Program-made: the position numbers and the translations under genes
Part shown: positions 44,164 through 52,779 of the stretch, one piece after another
Position numbering within the stretch: the stretch's first letter is position 1
Layout of the letters: each line of letters opens with the position of its first letter
Assembly (NCBI GenBank): GCA_030442055.1
Contig: JAUJEB010000006.1
Span: 372,001-436,000, forward strand
Source of the DNA: Agaribacillus aureus
GTDB lineage: Bacteria > Bacteroidota > Bacteroidia > Cytophagales > Cyclobacteriaceae
Direction: 5' to 3'
DNA: 64,000 nucleotides
The notes under the pieces: generated by a model
What the model was told of the DNA's origin: nothing
Databases searched by the model: none
Seen by the model: the letters and a program-made list of their open reading frames with translations, nothing else

Positions 44164-45962
44164 ATACTGTCCGCCATTTTTTTTCGCTCGTGTTCGTTCA
44201 GGTAAATTTTTCGGATACGTATCGACTTAGGCGTAATTTCGACGTATTCATCCTTTTTAATATACTCCAGCGTTTCTTCCAGAGAAAATTGCTTTTTGGG
44301 CGCTATTTTAGAGTTATCATCCGATCCGGCAGCGCGCATATTGGTTAACTTTTTGCCTTTTTGTATGTTAACTACCAAATCGTTTGACCGGCTATGTTCT
44401 CCAATTACCTGTCCCATATAGACCTCTTCTCCGGGGTCCACAAAAAAGATCCCGCGGTCTTGAAGTTTATCGATGGAATAAGCGGTACCTGGACCGGTTT
44501 CCATAGAAATGAGCGAACCATTAATTCTCGAAGGGATGTCCCCTTTCACAGGCTCATATGCTTTAAAACGATGGGTCATGATAGCCTCCCCGGCAGTGGC
44601 GGTCAGCACGTGATTTCTCAGGCCTATTAAACCTCTGGCAGGGATGTCGAACTCAAGGTGTTGTAAATCGCCCTTTGGCTCCATGATGGTCAATTCACCC
44701 TTCCTTTGCGTTACCAATTCTATGACCTTCCCGGCGCTGACATCCGGAACATCAACTACCAGGTGTTCCAGTGGCTCGCATTTCATGCCATCGATTTCTT
44801 TTACGATCACCTGCGGCTGACCAACCTGAAACTCGTAACCCTCCCTTCTCATGGTTTCTATCAATATCGACAAATGCAGTACACCGCGGCCATAAACCAA
44901 AAACTTATCCTCAGAATCCGTATCCTCAATTCTTAAAGCGAGATTTTTTTCAGTTTCCTTATAAAGCCGGTCTCTCAAATGGCGGGAGGTGACAAACTTT
45001 CCTTCTTTCCCGTAAAATGGCGAGTTGTTAATCGTAAACAACATGCTCATGGTGGGCTCATCTATAGAAATTCTTGGCAGCGGTTGCGGGTTCTCTATGT
45101 CTGTGAGTGTATCACCAATATCAAATCCTTCAATACCCACGATGGCACAAATTTCACCGGCACTTACTTGCTCCACTTTTTCCTTTCCCAACCCTTCAAA
45201 AACCTGTAATTCCTTTATTTTAACCTTTTGAATCGAGCCATCGCTTTTACATAGTCCCAGCCATTGTCCTTCCTTCAGCGTTCCCTGGTACACGCGACCG
45301 ATAGCTATTCTACCGACGAATGATGAATAATCCAGCGAAGTAATTTGTAGCTGAGGAATCCCTTCCTTTACCGGTGGCGGTGGAATGGTTTTGATGATTT
45401 CATCCAGCAGATCGGTAATGCTGTCGGTAGGCTTTTGCCAATCGTGACTCATCCAACCCTGTTTTGAAGAGCCGTAGATAGTCACAAAGTCCAGTTGTTC
45501 TTCCGTTGCATCAAGATTAAACATCAGATCAAAAACCTGCTCCTGAACTTCATCGGGGCGGCAATTTTCTTTGTCTACCTTGTTGATTACCACAATGGGT
45601 TTTAACCCAAGCGCCAGGGCTTTACCCAACACAAAACGCGTTTGCGGCATGGGTCCTTCGAAGGCATCCACCAATAAAAGTACCCCGTCGGCCATTTTCA
45701 AGACCCTTTCTACTTCGCCCCCAAAATCAGCGTGGCCAGGTGTATCTATAATATTGATTTTAACATCATTGTATCTTACCGAAACATTTTTAGATAAAAT
45801 AGTAATGCCCCTTTCCCGTTCCAGGTCGTTATTGTCCAGGATTAACTCCCCGCTCTCCTGATTTTCCCGCAATAATTTTGATGCGTGAATTATTTTGTCA
45901 ACCAGGGTAGTTTTGCCATGATCTACATGGGCAATGATGGCTATATTTCTAAGACTTTTCAT
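44160..45962 (-). CDS. typA: Translational GTPase TypA/BipA
   Basis: Ribosome-binding GTPase involved in large-subunit assembly and stress adaptation. The 600-residue product has G1 AHVDHGKTT (11-19), G2 RGITILSKN, G3 DTPGHADF, G4 NKVDKE, EF-G-like domains II, III and V, and the BipA-specific C-terminal domain ending in EHERKKMADSI. The start MKSLRNIAIIAHVDHG at 45962 is the family start. Full length. The stop codon lies inside palindromic element B. Confidence 0.96.
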   Translation of the reverse strand: MKSLRNIAIIAHVDHGKTTLVDKIIHASKLLRENQESGELILDNNDLERERGITILSKNVSVRYNDVKINIIDTPGHADFGGEVERVLKMADGVLLLVDAFEGPMPQTRFVLGKALALGLKPIVVINKVDKENCRPDEVQEQVFDLMFNLDATEEQLDFVTIYGSSKQGWMSHDWQKPTDSITDLLDEIIKTIPPPPVKEGIPQLQITSLDYSSFVGRIAIGRVYQGTLKEGQWLGLCKSDGSIQKVKIKELQVFEGLGKEKVEQVSAGEICAIVGIEGFDIGDTLTDIENPQPLPRISIDEPTMSMLFTINNSPFYGKEGKFVTSRHLRDRLYKETEKNLALRIEDTDSEDKFLVYGRGVLHLSILIETMRREGYEFQVGQPQVIVKEIDGMKCEPLEHLVVDVPDVSAGKVIELVTQRKGELTIMEPKGDLQHLEFDIPARGLIGLRNHVLTATAGEAIMTHRFKAYEPVKGDIPSRINGSLISMETGPGTAYSIDKLQDRGIFFVDPGEEVYMGQVIGEHSRSNDLVVNIQKGKKLTNMRAAGSDDNSKIAPKKQFSLEETLEYIKKDEYVEITPKSIRIRKIYLNEHERKKMADSI

Positions 45963-45983
45963 TGATCGTATAAAAGAAAAGCG

Positions 45984-45991
45984 CAAAGGTA
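45984..45991 (-). promoter_or_regulatory. Putative -7 element (TAnnTTTG) upstream of typA
   Basis: TACCTTTG on the minus strand, 21 bp from the ATG of typA. It agrees with the Bacteroidota consensus. No clear -33 TTG seen. Confidence 0.4.
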
Positions 45992-46105
45992 GTAAATAGA
46001 AATCAGAAATATACGTTAATGTGCAGATATAAATAGAGTATTTGGCATGGATAGTATTAATCCAAGTTTTTTACTAAATTGATCATTATTTTTTAAAAAC
46101 GGGAG

Positions 46106-48676
46106 ATGCACTTTTTATCTGTATTAGGATGTGTATTACTTTTTGCAGTCAATGGATCGGCCGCATCCATTGGTTTCCCGTCGGATAATGTTTCAGCAGA
46201 TTCCTTGTCAAGAAAAAATGTTGACATCAATAATCGTATAGCTATCCATTTTTTGGAAAAGGAACCTAATCTGGCTTTCTATTACGCCGATAGTTCCGCT
46301 ACCGTGGCTTTGGAAAAAAACTATCCCGACGGCTTAAAAACAGCGCTTGGCATCAAAGGAAAAATATCGGTTATGCGCGGCGATTACCAGCAGGCTATTA
46401 TGTATTTTGATAAAACCAGAAGTCTGGCTGTTCAACTGGATGATACGGTTGGCGTAATCCAGGGGCACCTGGATATGGCTGGTGTTTTTCTTGCCATCAA
46501 GGATTTTGATGAGGCGGAGAGCCACCTGATAAAAGCCTTGAATTTTAAGGGCATTATCCACCACCCATCGCTGCATGCCAATGTGTATACAGGATTGTGG
46601 CAGCTATATTGGAATAAAGGAATGATTGATACAGTGGCCTATTTTCAAAGCAAAGCGCTGGATATATATAATATACATAAAGACGACAGGAAAATTTCCA
46701 GGGAAATTGCCGATGGATTTTTGAAAGTTGAGGATTTTGAACAGGCACTCGCCTTTTATCAGGCATCGCTGGATTTTCAAAGAGTAAATGGTACCAAAAA
46801 GGAAGTGGCCGACGATCTGAAAAACATTGGAGAAATATACCTGACAAAAAACAATGGAGCCAGCGCTTTGACGTACTTTTATGAGGCGCAGCGGATTTAT
46901 GAAAAGGTAAAAAACAAGACGGCCTTATTTGAGGTAGAAATGGATATTGGCCGGTCCTATTTTTACATGCACGAATATGATAAGGCCCTGAAAAGCTTAA
47001 ATGCGGCGTTGAAAATAGCCAAAACAATAGATAGTAAATCCCTTAAAGCCAGGGTTAATAAACAGATAGCTGTGGTATATGAAAAGTATGGCTATTTTGA
47101 TGAGTCAATAAAGTATTACAAAAATTATGTAGCCTTAAAAGATACACTGTTTGGCGAGGAAAATGCGAGGAAGATCGCAGAGTTGAAGGCTAACCTGGAG
47201 TTTGAACAAAAGGAAAAGGAAATTGCCTTACTCATCAAAGAAAAACAGCAGCTGAATGAAAATGCCGCTTACAAGGACCAGATAAATAAGCTGACCTCCA
47301 ACCTACTCCTGATTTTAGGGTTTTCCATGCTCCTTATCATATTGCTGACGGTACTGATTTTTTACCGCTACAGGGCCAAGAAGCAGGACAATAAGCTATT
47401 GGAAAAACAATATTCGGAAATTAGCAAGCAGAAATCGATCCTGGAAGGCCAAAGTAAGATTATCAAAGATAATAATATGGAGCTTGAAAAAGCCCGTAAT
47501 ACTATTGAAACCAAAAATAAGGCACTGCGGGAAGCCAATGAAAAACTGGAAACGATCATTGGACAAAGGACCACGGAGCTTAAAAGAACTTATCACAAAT
47601 TGTCCTTTCATATTGACAATACCCCGCTTGCAGTCTTGGAGTGGAATGATAAAATGGAATTGATACGGTGGTCAAGTCAGGCTGAAAAGATATTTGGATG
47701 GAAGGCCTCCGAAGTAATTGGTTGTCAAATACAAAACCTGCCACTCATTAAAAAGGATCACCAGGATTCCATCGATAAGATATTTGCAGAATTGCTTACC
47801 GGTCAGAAACCCAGAAATTTTTACAAAAATCAAAACTACCACAAAAACGGTTCATTGATCGATGTGGAGTGGAGCAATTCGATTTTGTTTAACGAAGAAG
47901 GCAGACTGGAATCCATCCTATCTATTGCCAACGACGTGACCATTCGGGAAAAAGCCATACAGGATCTGCAACAGTCGAATATGGAGCTGGACAATTTTGT
48001 ATATCGCGCTTCCCACGACCTGAGAGGCCCTATTACCCGTCTGGTTGGTATTGTTAACCTCGGCATGTTGGAAGCTAAGGAGCGCATTGCGAGAAAGTAT
48101 TTTGATATTTTGGGTAAAGTTGCTTTTGAAATGAATGCCATGCTTTCACGGCTGTTGACGGTTCACGAAATTTATCAGCATGACTTTAAATCCGAGGACA
48201 TCGTAGTAAAAGAGGAGTTGAAAAGCTATGTGGAAGAATTCAGAAACAAGAACCTTACTTTTCAGATTAACCTGGTTTATGACATACCGGCGCGGTTGAA
48301 GTGGAAAACGGACCGGGTCTTATTTAAAACAGCCATGCAAAACCTGATTGAAAATGCTTTTGTGAATGGCGCGGCCGTCGATCCCCAAATTAACATTAAA
48401 GTGCGCAAGATCAATGGTCATTTTGTTAAATTAACGCTTTCCGACAATGGTGTTGGCTTTTCGGAAGATGTGGTTGATAAGATTTTTAATATGTTTTTTC
48501 AGGGAACCGAAAGGTCAAATATTAACTATGGCCTTGGACTCTACCTGACCAAAAAATCCATTGAACGGCTGGGCGGAAGTATAGCCCTGACCAAGCCGGT
48601 CAACAATACGACTTTTGAAATAATTTTGCCAAATCTTCAAAATAAAACAGTTGAGCAGGAAGTGCTCCAACTATAA
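46106..48676 (+). CDS. TPR-repeat sensor histidine kinase with PAS domain
   Basis: An 856-residue membrane sensor kinase. The signal/first helix (residues 1-20) is followed by about six tetratricopeptide repeats (~30-360) in the periplasm, a TM helix (~397-420), a coiled coil (~430-490), a PAS domain (~498-620) with a PAC-like tail, a HisKA-type dimerisation helix with His637 in RASHDLRGPITRL, and a HATPase_c domain with NLIENAFVNGA, DNGVGF and GLGLYLTKKSIERLGG. No receiver is attached and none is next to it, so the cognate regulator is unknown. The architecture is common in Bacteroidota. Confidence 0.92.
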   Translation: MHFLSVLGCVLLFAVNGSAASIGFPSDNVSADSLSRKNVDINNRIAIHFLEKEPNLAFYYADSSATVALEKNYPDGLKTALGIKGKISVMRGDYQQAIMYFDKTRSLAVQLDDTVGVIQGHLDMAGVFLAIKDFDEAESHLIKALNFKGIIHHPSLHANVYTGLWQLYWNKGMIDTVAYFQSKALDIYNIHKDDRKISREIADGFLKVEDFEQALAFYQASLDFQRVNGTKKEVADDLKNIGEIYLTKNNGASALTYFYEAQRIYEKVKNKTALFEVEMDIGRSYFYMHEYDKALKSLNAALKIAKTIDSKSLKARVNKQIAVVYEKYGYFDESIKYYKNYVALKDTLFGEENARKIAELKANLEFEQKEKEIALLIKEKQQLNENAAYKDQINKLTSNLLLILGFSMLLIILLTVLIFYRYRAKKQDNKLLEKQYSEISKQKSILEGQSKIIKDNNMELEKARNTIETKNKALREANEKLETIIGQRTTELKRTYHKLSFHIDNTPLAVLEWNDKMELIRWSSQAEKIFGWKASEVIGCQIQNLPLIKKDHQDSIDKIFAELLTGQKPRNFYKNQNYHKNGSLIDVEWSNSILFNEEGRLESILSIANDVTIREKAIQDLQQSNMELDNFVYRASHDLRGPITRLVGIVNLGMLEAKERIARKYFDILGKVAFEMNAMLSRLLTVHEIYQHDFKSEDIVVKEELKSYVEEFRNKNLTFQINLVYDIPARLKWKTDRVLFKTAMQNLIENAFVNGAAVDPQINIKVRKINGHFVKLTLSDNGVGFSEDVVDKIFNMFFQGTERSNINYGLGLYLTKKSIERLGGSIALTKPVNNTTFEIILPNLQNKTVEQEVLQL

Positions 48677-48776
48677 GCTTTGACTTTCAGCCAGTCAATA
48701 CCAGCAAAATATCATTAGATTCATTCGCAGTTGTTAATAATTATTTAGCGAAGTTATCACAAGCCTAAATTCTTTA

Positions 48777-48784
48777 TATCTTTG
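48777..48784 (+). promoter_or_regulatory. Putative -7 element (TAnnTTTG) upstream of metG
   Basis: TATCTTTG at 48777-48784 fits the Bacteroidota consensus and lies 21 bp before the ATG. No -33 TTG at the correct spacing was found. Confidence 0.4.
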
Positions 48785-48805
48785 CCAAAATTTAAACAAC
48801 CATTT

Positions 48806-50854
48806 ATGTCGTCGGAAATAAAAAGATATACGGTTACTTCGGCCTTACCTTATGCAAACGGTCCGGTCCACATCGGCCATTTGGCAGGTGTATATGTGCC
48901 TTCCGATATTTTTGTAAGATATTTGAGATCAAATGAAAAGGAGGTGGCCTTTGTTTGCGGAAGCGATGAGCATGGTGTCCCCATCACGATCAGAGCACGG
49001 AAAGAACGCGTAACCCCTCAAAAGATTGTAGATAAATATAATGAGATTATAAAAAGATCATTTGAAGCATTCGGCATCAGTTTTGATCACTATTCCCGTA
49101 CTTCCTCCGAAACCCATCACCGTACGGCAGCGGAATTGTTTAAAAGGTTATATGATGATAACAAATTTATCGAAAAGACCTCAGAGCAGTATTACGATGA
49201 AAAAAACAACGAATTTTTAGCCGATCGCTATATTTTAGGGACTTGTCCGAACTGTGGTTTTCACGAAGCCTATGGCGATCAATGTGAAAATTGCGGCACC
49301 TCCTTGAGCCCGTCGGAATTGATTAATCCAAGGTCGGCCATCAGCGGTGAAAAGCCGGTTTTGAAAGAGACAAAGCACTGGTATTTCCCCTTGAATGAAT
49401 ATGAGTCCTGGCTGAGATCCTGGATCCTGGAGGGACATAAGGAATGGAAGTCAAATGTTTATGGCCAGTGCAAATCCTGGATTGATCAGGGGTTGCAACC
49501 AAGGGCTATGACAAGGGATTTGGATTGGGGTATCAAGGTGCCCATAGAGGGGAATGAAGGAAAGGTACTTTACGTATGGTTTGATGCGCCCATCGGCTAT
49601 ATTTCAGCCACTAAAGAGTGGGCTGAGGCAAACGGCAAGGACTGGCGATCTTACTGGCAATCAGAGGATACAAAATTAATTCATTTTATCGGCAAGGATA
49701 ACATCGTATTCCATTGTATTATTTTTCCCGCCATCCTGAAGGCCCTCGGAGATTTTACCTTACCGGATAATGTGCCGGCCAACGAGTTCATGAATCTGGA
49801 GGGTAACAAAATTTCAACCTCCCGCAACTGGGCGGTCTGGTTACATGAATACCTTGATGAATTTCCAGGGAAAGAGGATGTGTTGCGATACGTGCTGTGC
49901 GCCAATGCACCGGAAACCAAAGACAATGATTTTACCTGGAAAGATTTTCAGGCTAGAAATAACAACGAGCTGGTGGCTATCTATGGAAATTTTATTAATA
50001 GAGCCCTGGTTTTAACCCATAAGTATTTTGAAGGTGTGGTGCCTCCCAAGGGACCCCTGACCCCACTGGATGAGGAGGTCGTCGATAAGTTATTGGCTTT
50101 CCCCGGTATGATCGGAAAGTCTATTGAAAACTACAAGTTCCGGGATGGGTTAAACCAAATGCTGGACCTTGCCAGACTAGGGAATAAATACCTGGCGGAC
50201 ACAGAGCCCTGGAAATTAATAAAGGAGGACGAGGAACGTGTGAAGACGATATTAAACATCAGCTTACAGATTGCGGCTAATCTTGCGATAGTATCGGAAC
50301 CGTTTTTACCCTTCACGGCCAAAAAGCTATTTGAAATTTTGGGGCTTGAAAACCCCCGATGGAAACAAGCCGGCAACGCGACCCTGATTAATTCCGGTGA
50401 CGTTATAAACGAACCGTCGCTGTTATTTGAAAAAATAGATGACCAAATTATCCAGGACCAGATTCAGAAATTGGAAGAAACCAAAATAGCCAACGAGATT
50501 GCCAAGAAGACGATATCCGTTGCAAAAAAAGAGATTGTTTTCGACGATTTTGTGAAGATGGACATGAGGGTTGGAACCATCAAATCGGCAGAGAAAATTA
50601 AGAAGTCAAAGAAGCTGTTAAAATTGAAGGTTGATACGGGACTGGATGAAAGGGTAGTGGTAAGCGGTATTGCCGAATACTATGATCCCGATGCTATCCT
50701 GGGAAAACAGGTTTGTATGCTGGTCAACCTGGCACCGCGCGCCATTATGGGCATTGAGTCGCAGGGAATGATTCTGATGGCGGAAAACCCTGACGGATCG
50801 CTGTCATTTATCAAACCGGAAAAGGCCATGGAGAATGGCGGGGTTATCAGTTAG
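48806..50854 (+). CDS. metG: Methionyl-tRNA synthetase
   Basis: Charges tRNA-Met. The 682-residue product has the HIGH motif HIGH (22-25) in [14 protein letters not shown], a zinc-knuckle insertion with [18 protein letters not shown], the KMSKS equivalent KISTS in [10 protein letters not shown], the alpha-helical anticodon domain, and a C-terminal OB-fold tRNA-binding domain ([20 protein letters not shown]) as in dimeric MetRS. The start ATG at 48806 ([19 protein letters not shown]) is chosen; upstream in-frame codons contain no recognisable protein. Confidence 0.97.
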   Translation: MSSEIKRYTVTSALPYANGPVHIGHLAGVYVPSDIFVRYLRSNEKEVAFVCGSDEHGVPITIRARKERVTPQKIVDKYNEIIKRSFEAFGISFDHYSRTSSETHHRTAAELFKRLYDDNKFIEKTSEQYYDEKNNEFLADRYILGTCPNCGFHEAYGDQCENCGTSLSPSELINPRSAISGEKPVLKETKHWYFPLNEYESWLRSWILEGHKEWKSNVYGQCKSWIDQGLQPRAMTRDLDWGIKVPIEGNEGKVLYVWFDAPIGYISATKEWAEANGKDWRSYWQSEDTKLIHFIGKDNIVFHCIIFPAILKALGDFTLPDNVPANEFMNLEGNKISTSRNWAVWLHEYLDEFPGKEDVLRYVLCANAPETKDNDFTWKDFQARNNNELVAIYGNFINRALVLTHKYFEGVVPPKGPLTPLDEEVVDKLLAFPGMIGKSIENYKFRDGLNQMLDLARLGNKYLADTEPWKLIKEDEERVKTILNISLQIAANLAIVSEPFLPFTAKKLFEILGLENPRWKQAGNATLINSGDVINEPSLLFEKIDDQIIQDQIQKLEETKIANEIAKKTISVAKKEIVFDDFVKMDMRVGTIKSAEKIKKSKKLLKLKVDTGLDERVVVSGIAEYYDPDAILGKQVCMLVNLAPRAIMGIESQGMILMAENPDGSLSFIKPEKAMENGGVIS

Positions 50855-50885
50855 ATCGATCTACTATTTAATGCTATTGGGGTTT

Positions 50886-50915
50886 AAGGCCGGGCATAAA
50901 AGCTGATGCCGGCTT
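50886..50915. terminator. Terminator-like hairpin between metG and the SIS gene
   Basis: AAGGCCGGGCAT pairs with ATGCCGGCTT with two bulges, and no long T tract. Placement between convergent genes suggests a terminator. Confidence 0.45.
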
Positions 50916-50937
50916 AGATAACTGATAAATTAGCGAA

Positions 50938-51654
50938 TTAAAGGTGTTTGATACGGTGGGCAAATAAAGCATACAATTCATCATTGCTAAATCCATCAAT
51001 ATTTTGACTATGATAAACGGGTAGCCTAACATTACTGGCCGCGGCTTTTTTCATGCCCTCCGTAGCGATGAGATTGATCAGCATCATGCCGGCAATGGAA
51101 GAAACCGGTCCTGTAAGATTTCCATCTATTCGCATTAGCCCGTCTCCCGGCGGAACGTGATTGTCTAAAACAATATCAGCGATTTCAAATAGTTTTTTCC
51201 CGCTGGAATGCCGGGAAGGATACTTTTTGGACTGTTGGAGCGAGGTTATGGCTATGACTTTCAATCCTTCAGCCCTGGCGCGCATGGCCATTTCGATAGG
51301 CATAGCATTTCTGCCCGAATTGGAAATTACGATCATCAGATCTTCAGGATCAATGGTGTGTTGATCCCAGATAATGTCCGAAATCCCTTCTATTCGTTCT
51401 ATTTCGGCGCTGCGTCTTGACCCTTCACTGGTCATAACAATGCTGTCCAGCATGGCATTGACGTTGGCAAGACCGCCGGCGCGAACGAATAGTTCCAACC
51501 CGATCATATGTGAATGGCCGGTGCCAAAAGTATGTATCAGCTGATCATCAATTAAAGTTTGCGCGATCCAATCTGCGGCGATGTTGATGCAGGCTTCCTG
51601 GTCCTGCACGATATCATCCAAATGAGCCTTGATTTTATTCAGATATTCAAACAT
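50938..51654 (-). CDS. SIS-domain protein (UPF0309-like phosphosugar-binding)
   Basis: A 238-residue protein with a sugar-isomerase (SIS) fold. The segment FGTGHSHMIGLELFVRAGGLANVNAMLD and VISNSGRNAMPIEMAMRA match the UPF0309 type. It should bind a phosphosugar, probably an amino sugar, in the cytosol. The neighbour order (SIS, NagX-like, GH20 hexosaminidase, all minus strand with 10-11 bp gaps) points to an N-acetylglucosamine-related pathway. No nagA or nagB is visible in the window. Confidence 0.8.
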   Translation of the reverse strand: MFEYLNKIKAHLDDIVQDQEACINIAADWIAQTLIDDQLIHTFGTGHSHMIGLELFVRAGGLANVNAMLDSIVMTSEGSRRSAEIERIEGISDIIWDQHTIDPEDLMIVISNSGRNAMPIEMAMRARAEGLKVIAITSLQQSKKYPSRHSSGKKLFEIADIVLDNHVPPGDGLMRIDGNLTGPVSSIAGMMLINLIATEGMKKAAASNVRLPVYHSQNIDGFSNDELYALFAHRIKHL

Positions 51655-51664
51655 GTTTTAAACA

Positions 51665-52768
51665 CTAGACCTTGATAAAAATTTTCTTTTTGTAAAGGAT
51701 GTAGGCAGGGATGTAAATGATAAACATGTAAATAATCGCGTAACTAAGTGAAGCCAGTTTTGGCGAAAATCCTATGCCGGTCATGGTTTCCATAAACATA
51801 TCATTAAGGCCGCTGTCGCCGAATATGTCGCGATAAAATACTAAAGTAAGCATTCCTGCCAGTACATAGGACGTAATGGCGTTGGCTCCGAATACCCTGC
51901 CAATCTGGGTCCACTTTTTGATAGACAGTATATCTACGATCAGTATAAAGGCGGCGAGACTCAGTGCGGCAAGGCCTGAAGTATACAAAACATAAGAGCT
52001 GGTCCAAATGTGCTTGTTGATAGGAAAGAACCAACCTAGGATATTACCTAAGCCCAACATAGCCCATCCCCAGAAAAATACCCAGCTTAGCTTTTTAAAT
52101 TCGTCTTTTGTATCCAAGATAATTCTACCGATCAACATACCGGTTATACCGCTAACGATGGCCGGGAAGGTGCTTAATATGCCTTCGGGATCCCAGGTTT
52201 TTTGCCATAAAACTCCGGGAAGTATTTTATAGTCGATAAAATTTGCCCAATTTTTTTCAGGCACCGATAAATCCGGCGCTCCTATGCCAGGAATGGGAAT
52301 GTAAGCCATGATAATCCAATAACCTACCAGTATGCCAATAGAGATTTTGAGCTGCTGCTTCCAGTCTGTGTAAAGAAAAAGCAGCGCACACGCCAGAAAT
52401 ACCAGTGAAATACGCGGGAGTACGCCTGCCCATCGAATGTGGCCAAAATCAAACTTCGGCCACAGCCAAAGGAAAATACCCAGGGCAAATATCTTCAGGC
52501 TCCGTATAAAAATTTTTTTAACCAAAGGCCCTTTATCAACTTGTTGATCCAGTCTTTTCTGGTAAGCCAGGGCGATAGAAACGCCGACAATGAACAGGAA
52601 AAAAGGGAAGACCAAATCGGTAGGTGTAGCGCCATTCCATTTGGCATGTAACAATGGGGCATATACATGGCTCCACGAGCCCGGGTCATTGACAATGACC
52701 ATGCCTGCAATGGTAAAACCTCTCATAGCATCAAGAGAAATGAGACGATTATTTAGAGTAGAAGACAT
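51665..52768 (-). CDS. NagX/HGSNAT-like membrane acyltransferase
   Basis: A 367-residue inner-membrane protein with about ten TM helices. The start LDAMRGFTIAGMVIVNDPG and the next segment HAKWNGATPTDLVFPFFLFIVGVSIALAY are the signature of the DUF5009/heparan-alpha-glucosaminide N-acetyltransferase and NagX family. NagX proteins have been linked to GlcNAc use. It lies 10 bp from the SIS gene and 11 bp from the GH20 gene, so they form one operon. Confidence 0.87.
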   Translation of the reverse strand: MSSTLNNRLISLDAMRGFTIAGMVIVNDPGSWSHVYAPLLHAKWNGATPTDLVFPFFLFIVGVSIALAYQKRLDQQVDKGPLVKKIFIRSLKIFALGIFLWLWPKFDFGHIRWAGVLPRISLVFLACALLFLYTDWKQQLKISIGILVGYWIIMAYIPIPGIGAPDLSVPEKNWANFIDYKILPGVLWQKTWDPEGILSTFPAIVSGITGMLIGRIILDTKDEFKKLSWVFFWGWAMLGLGNILGWFFPINKHIWTSSYVLYTSGLAALSLAAFILIVDILSIKKWTQIGRVFGANAITSYVLAGMLTLVFYRDIFGDSGLNDMFMETMTGIGFSPKLASLSYAIIYMFIIYIPAYILYKKKIFIKV

Positions 52769-52779
52769 TAAAGTTGTTA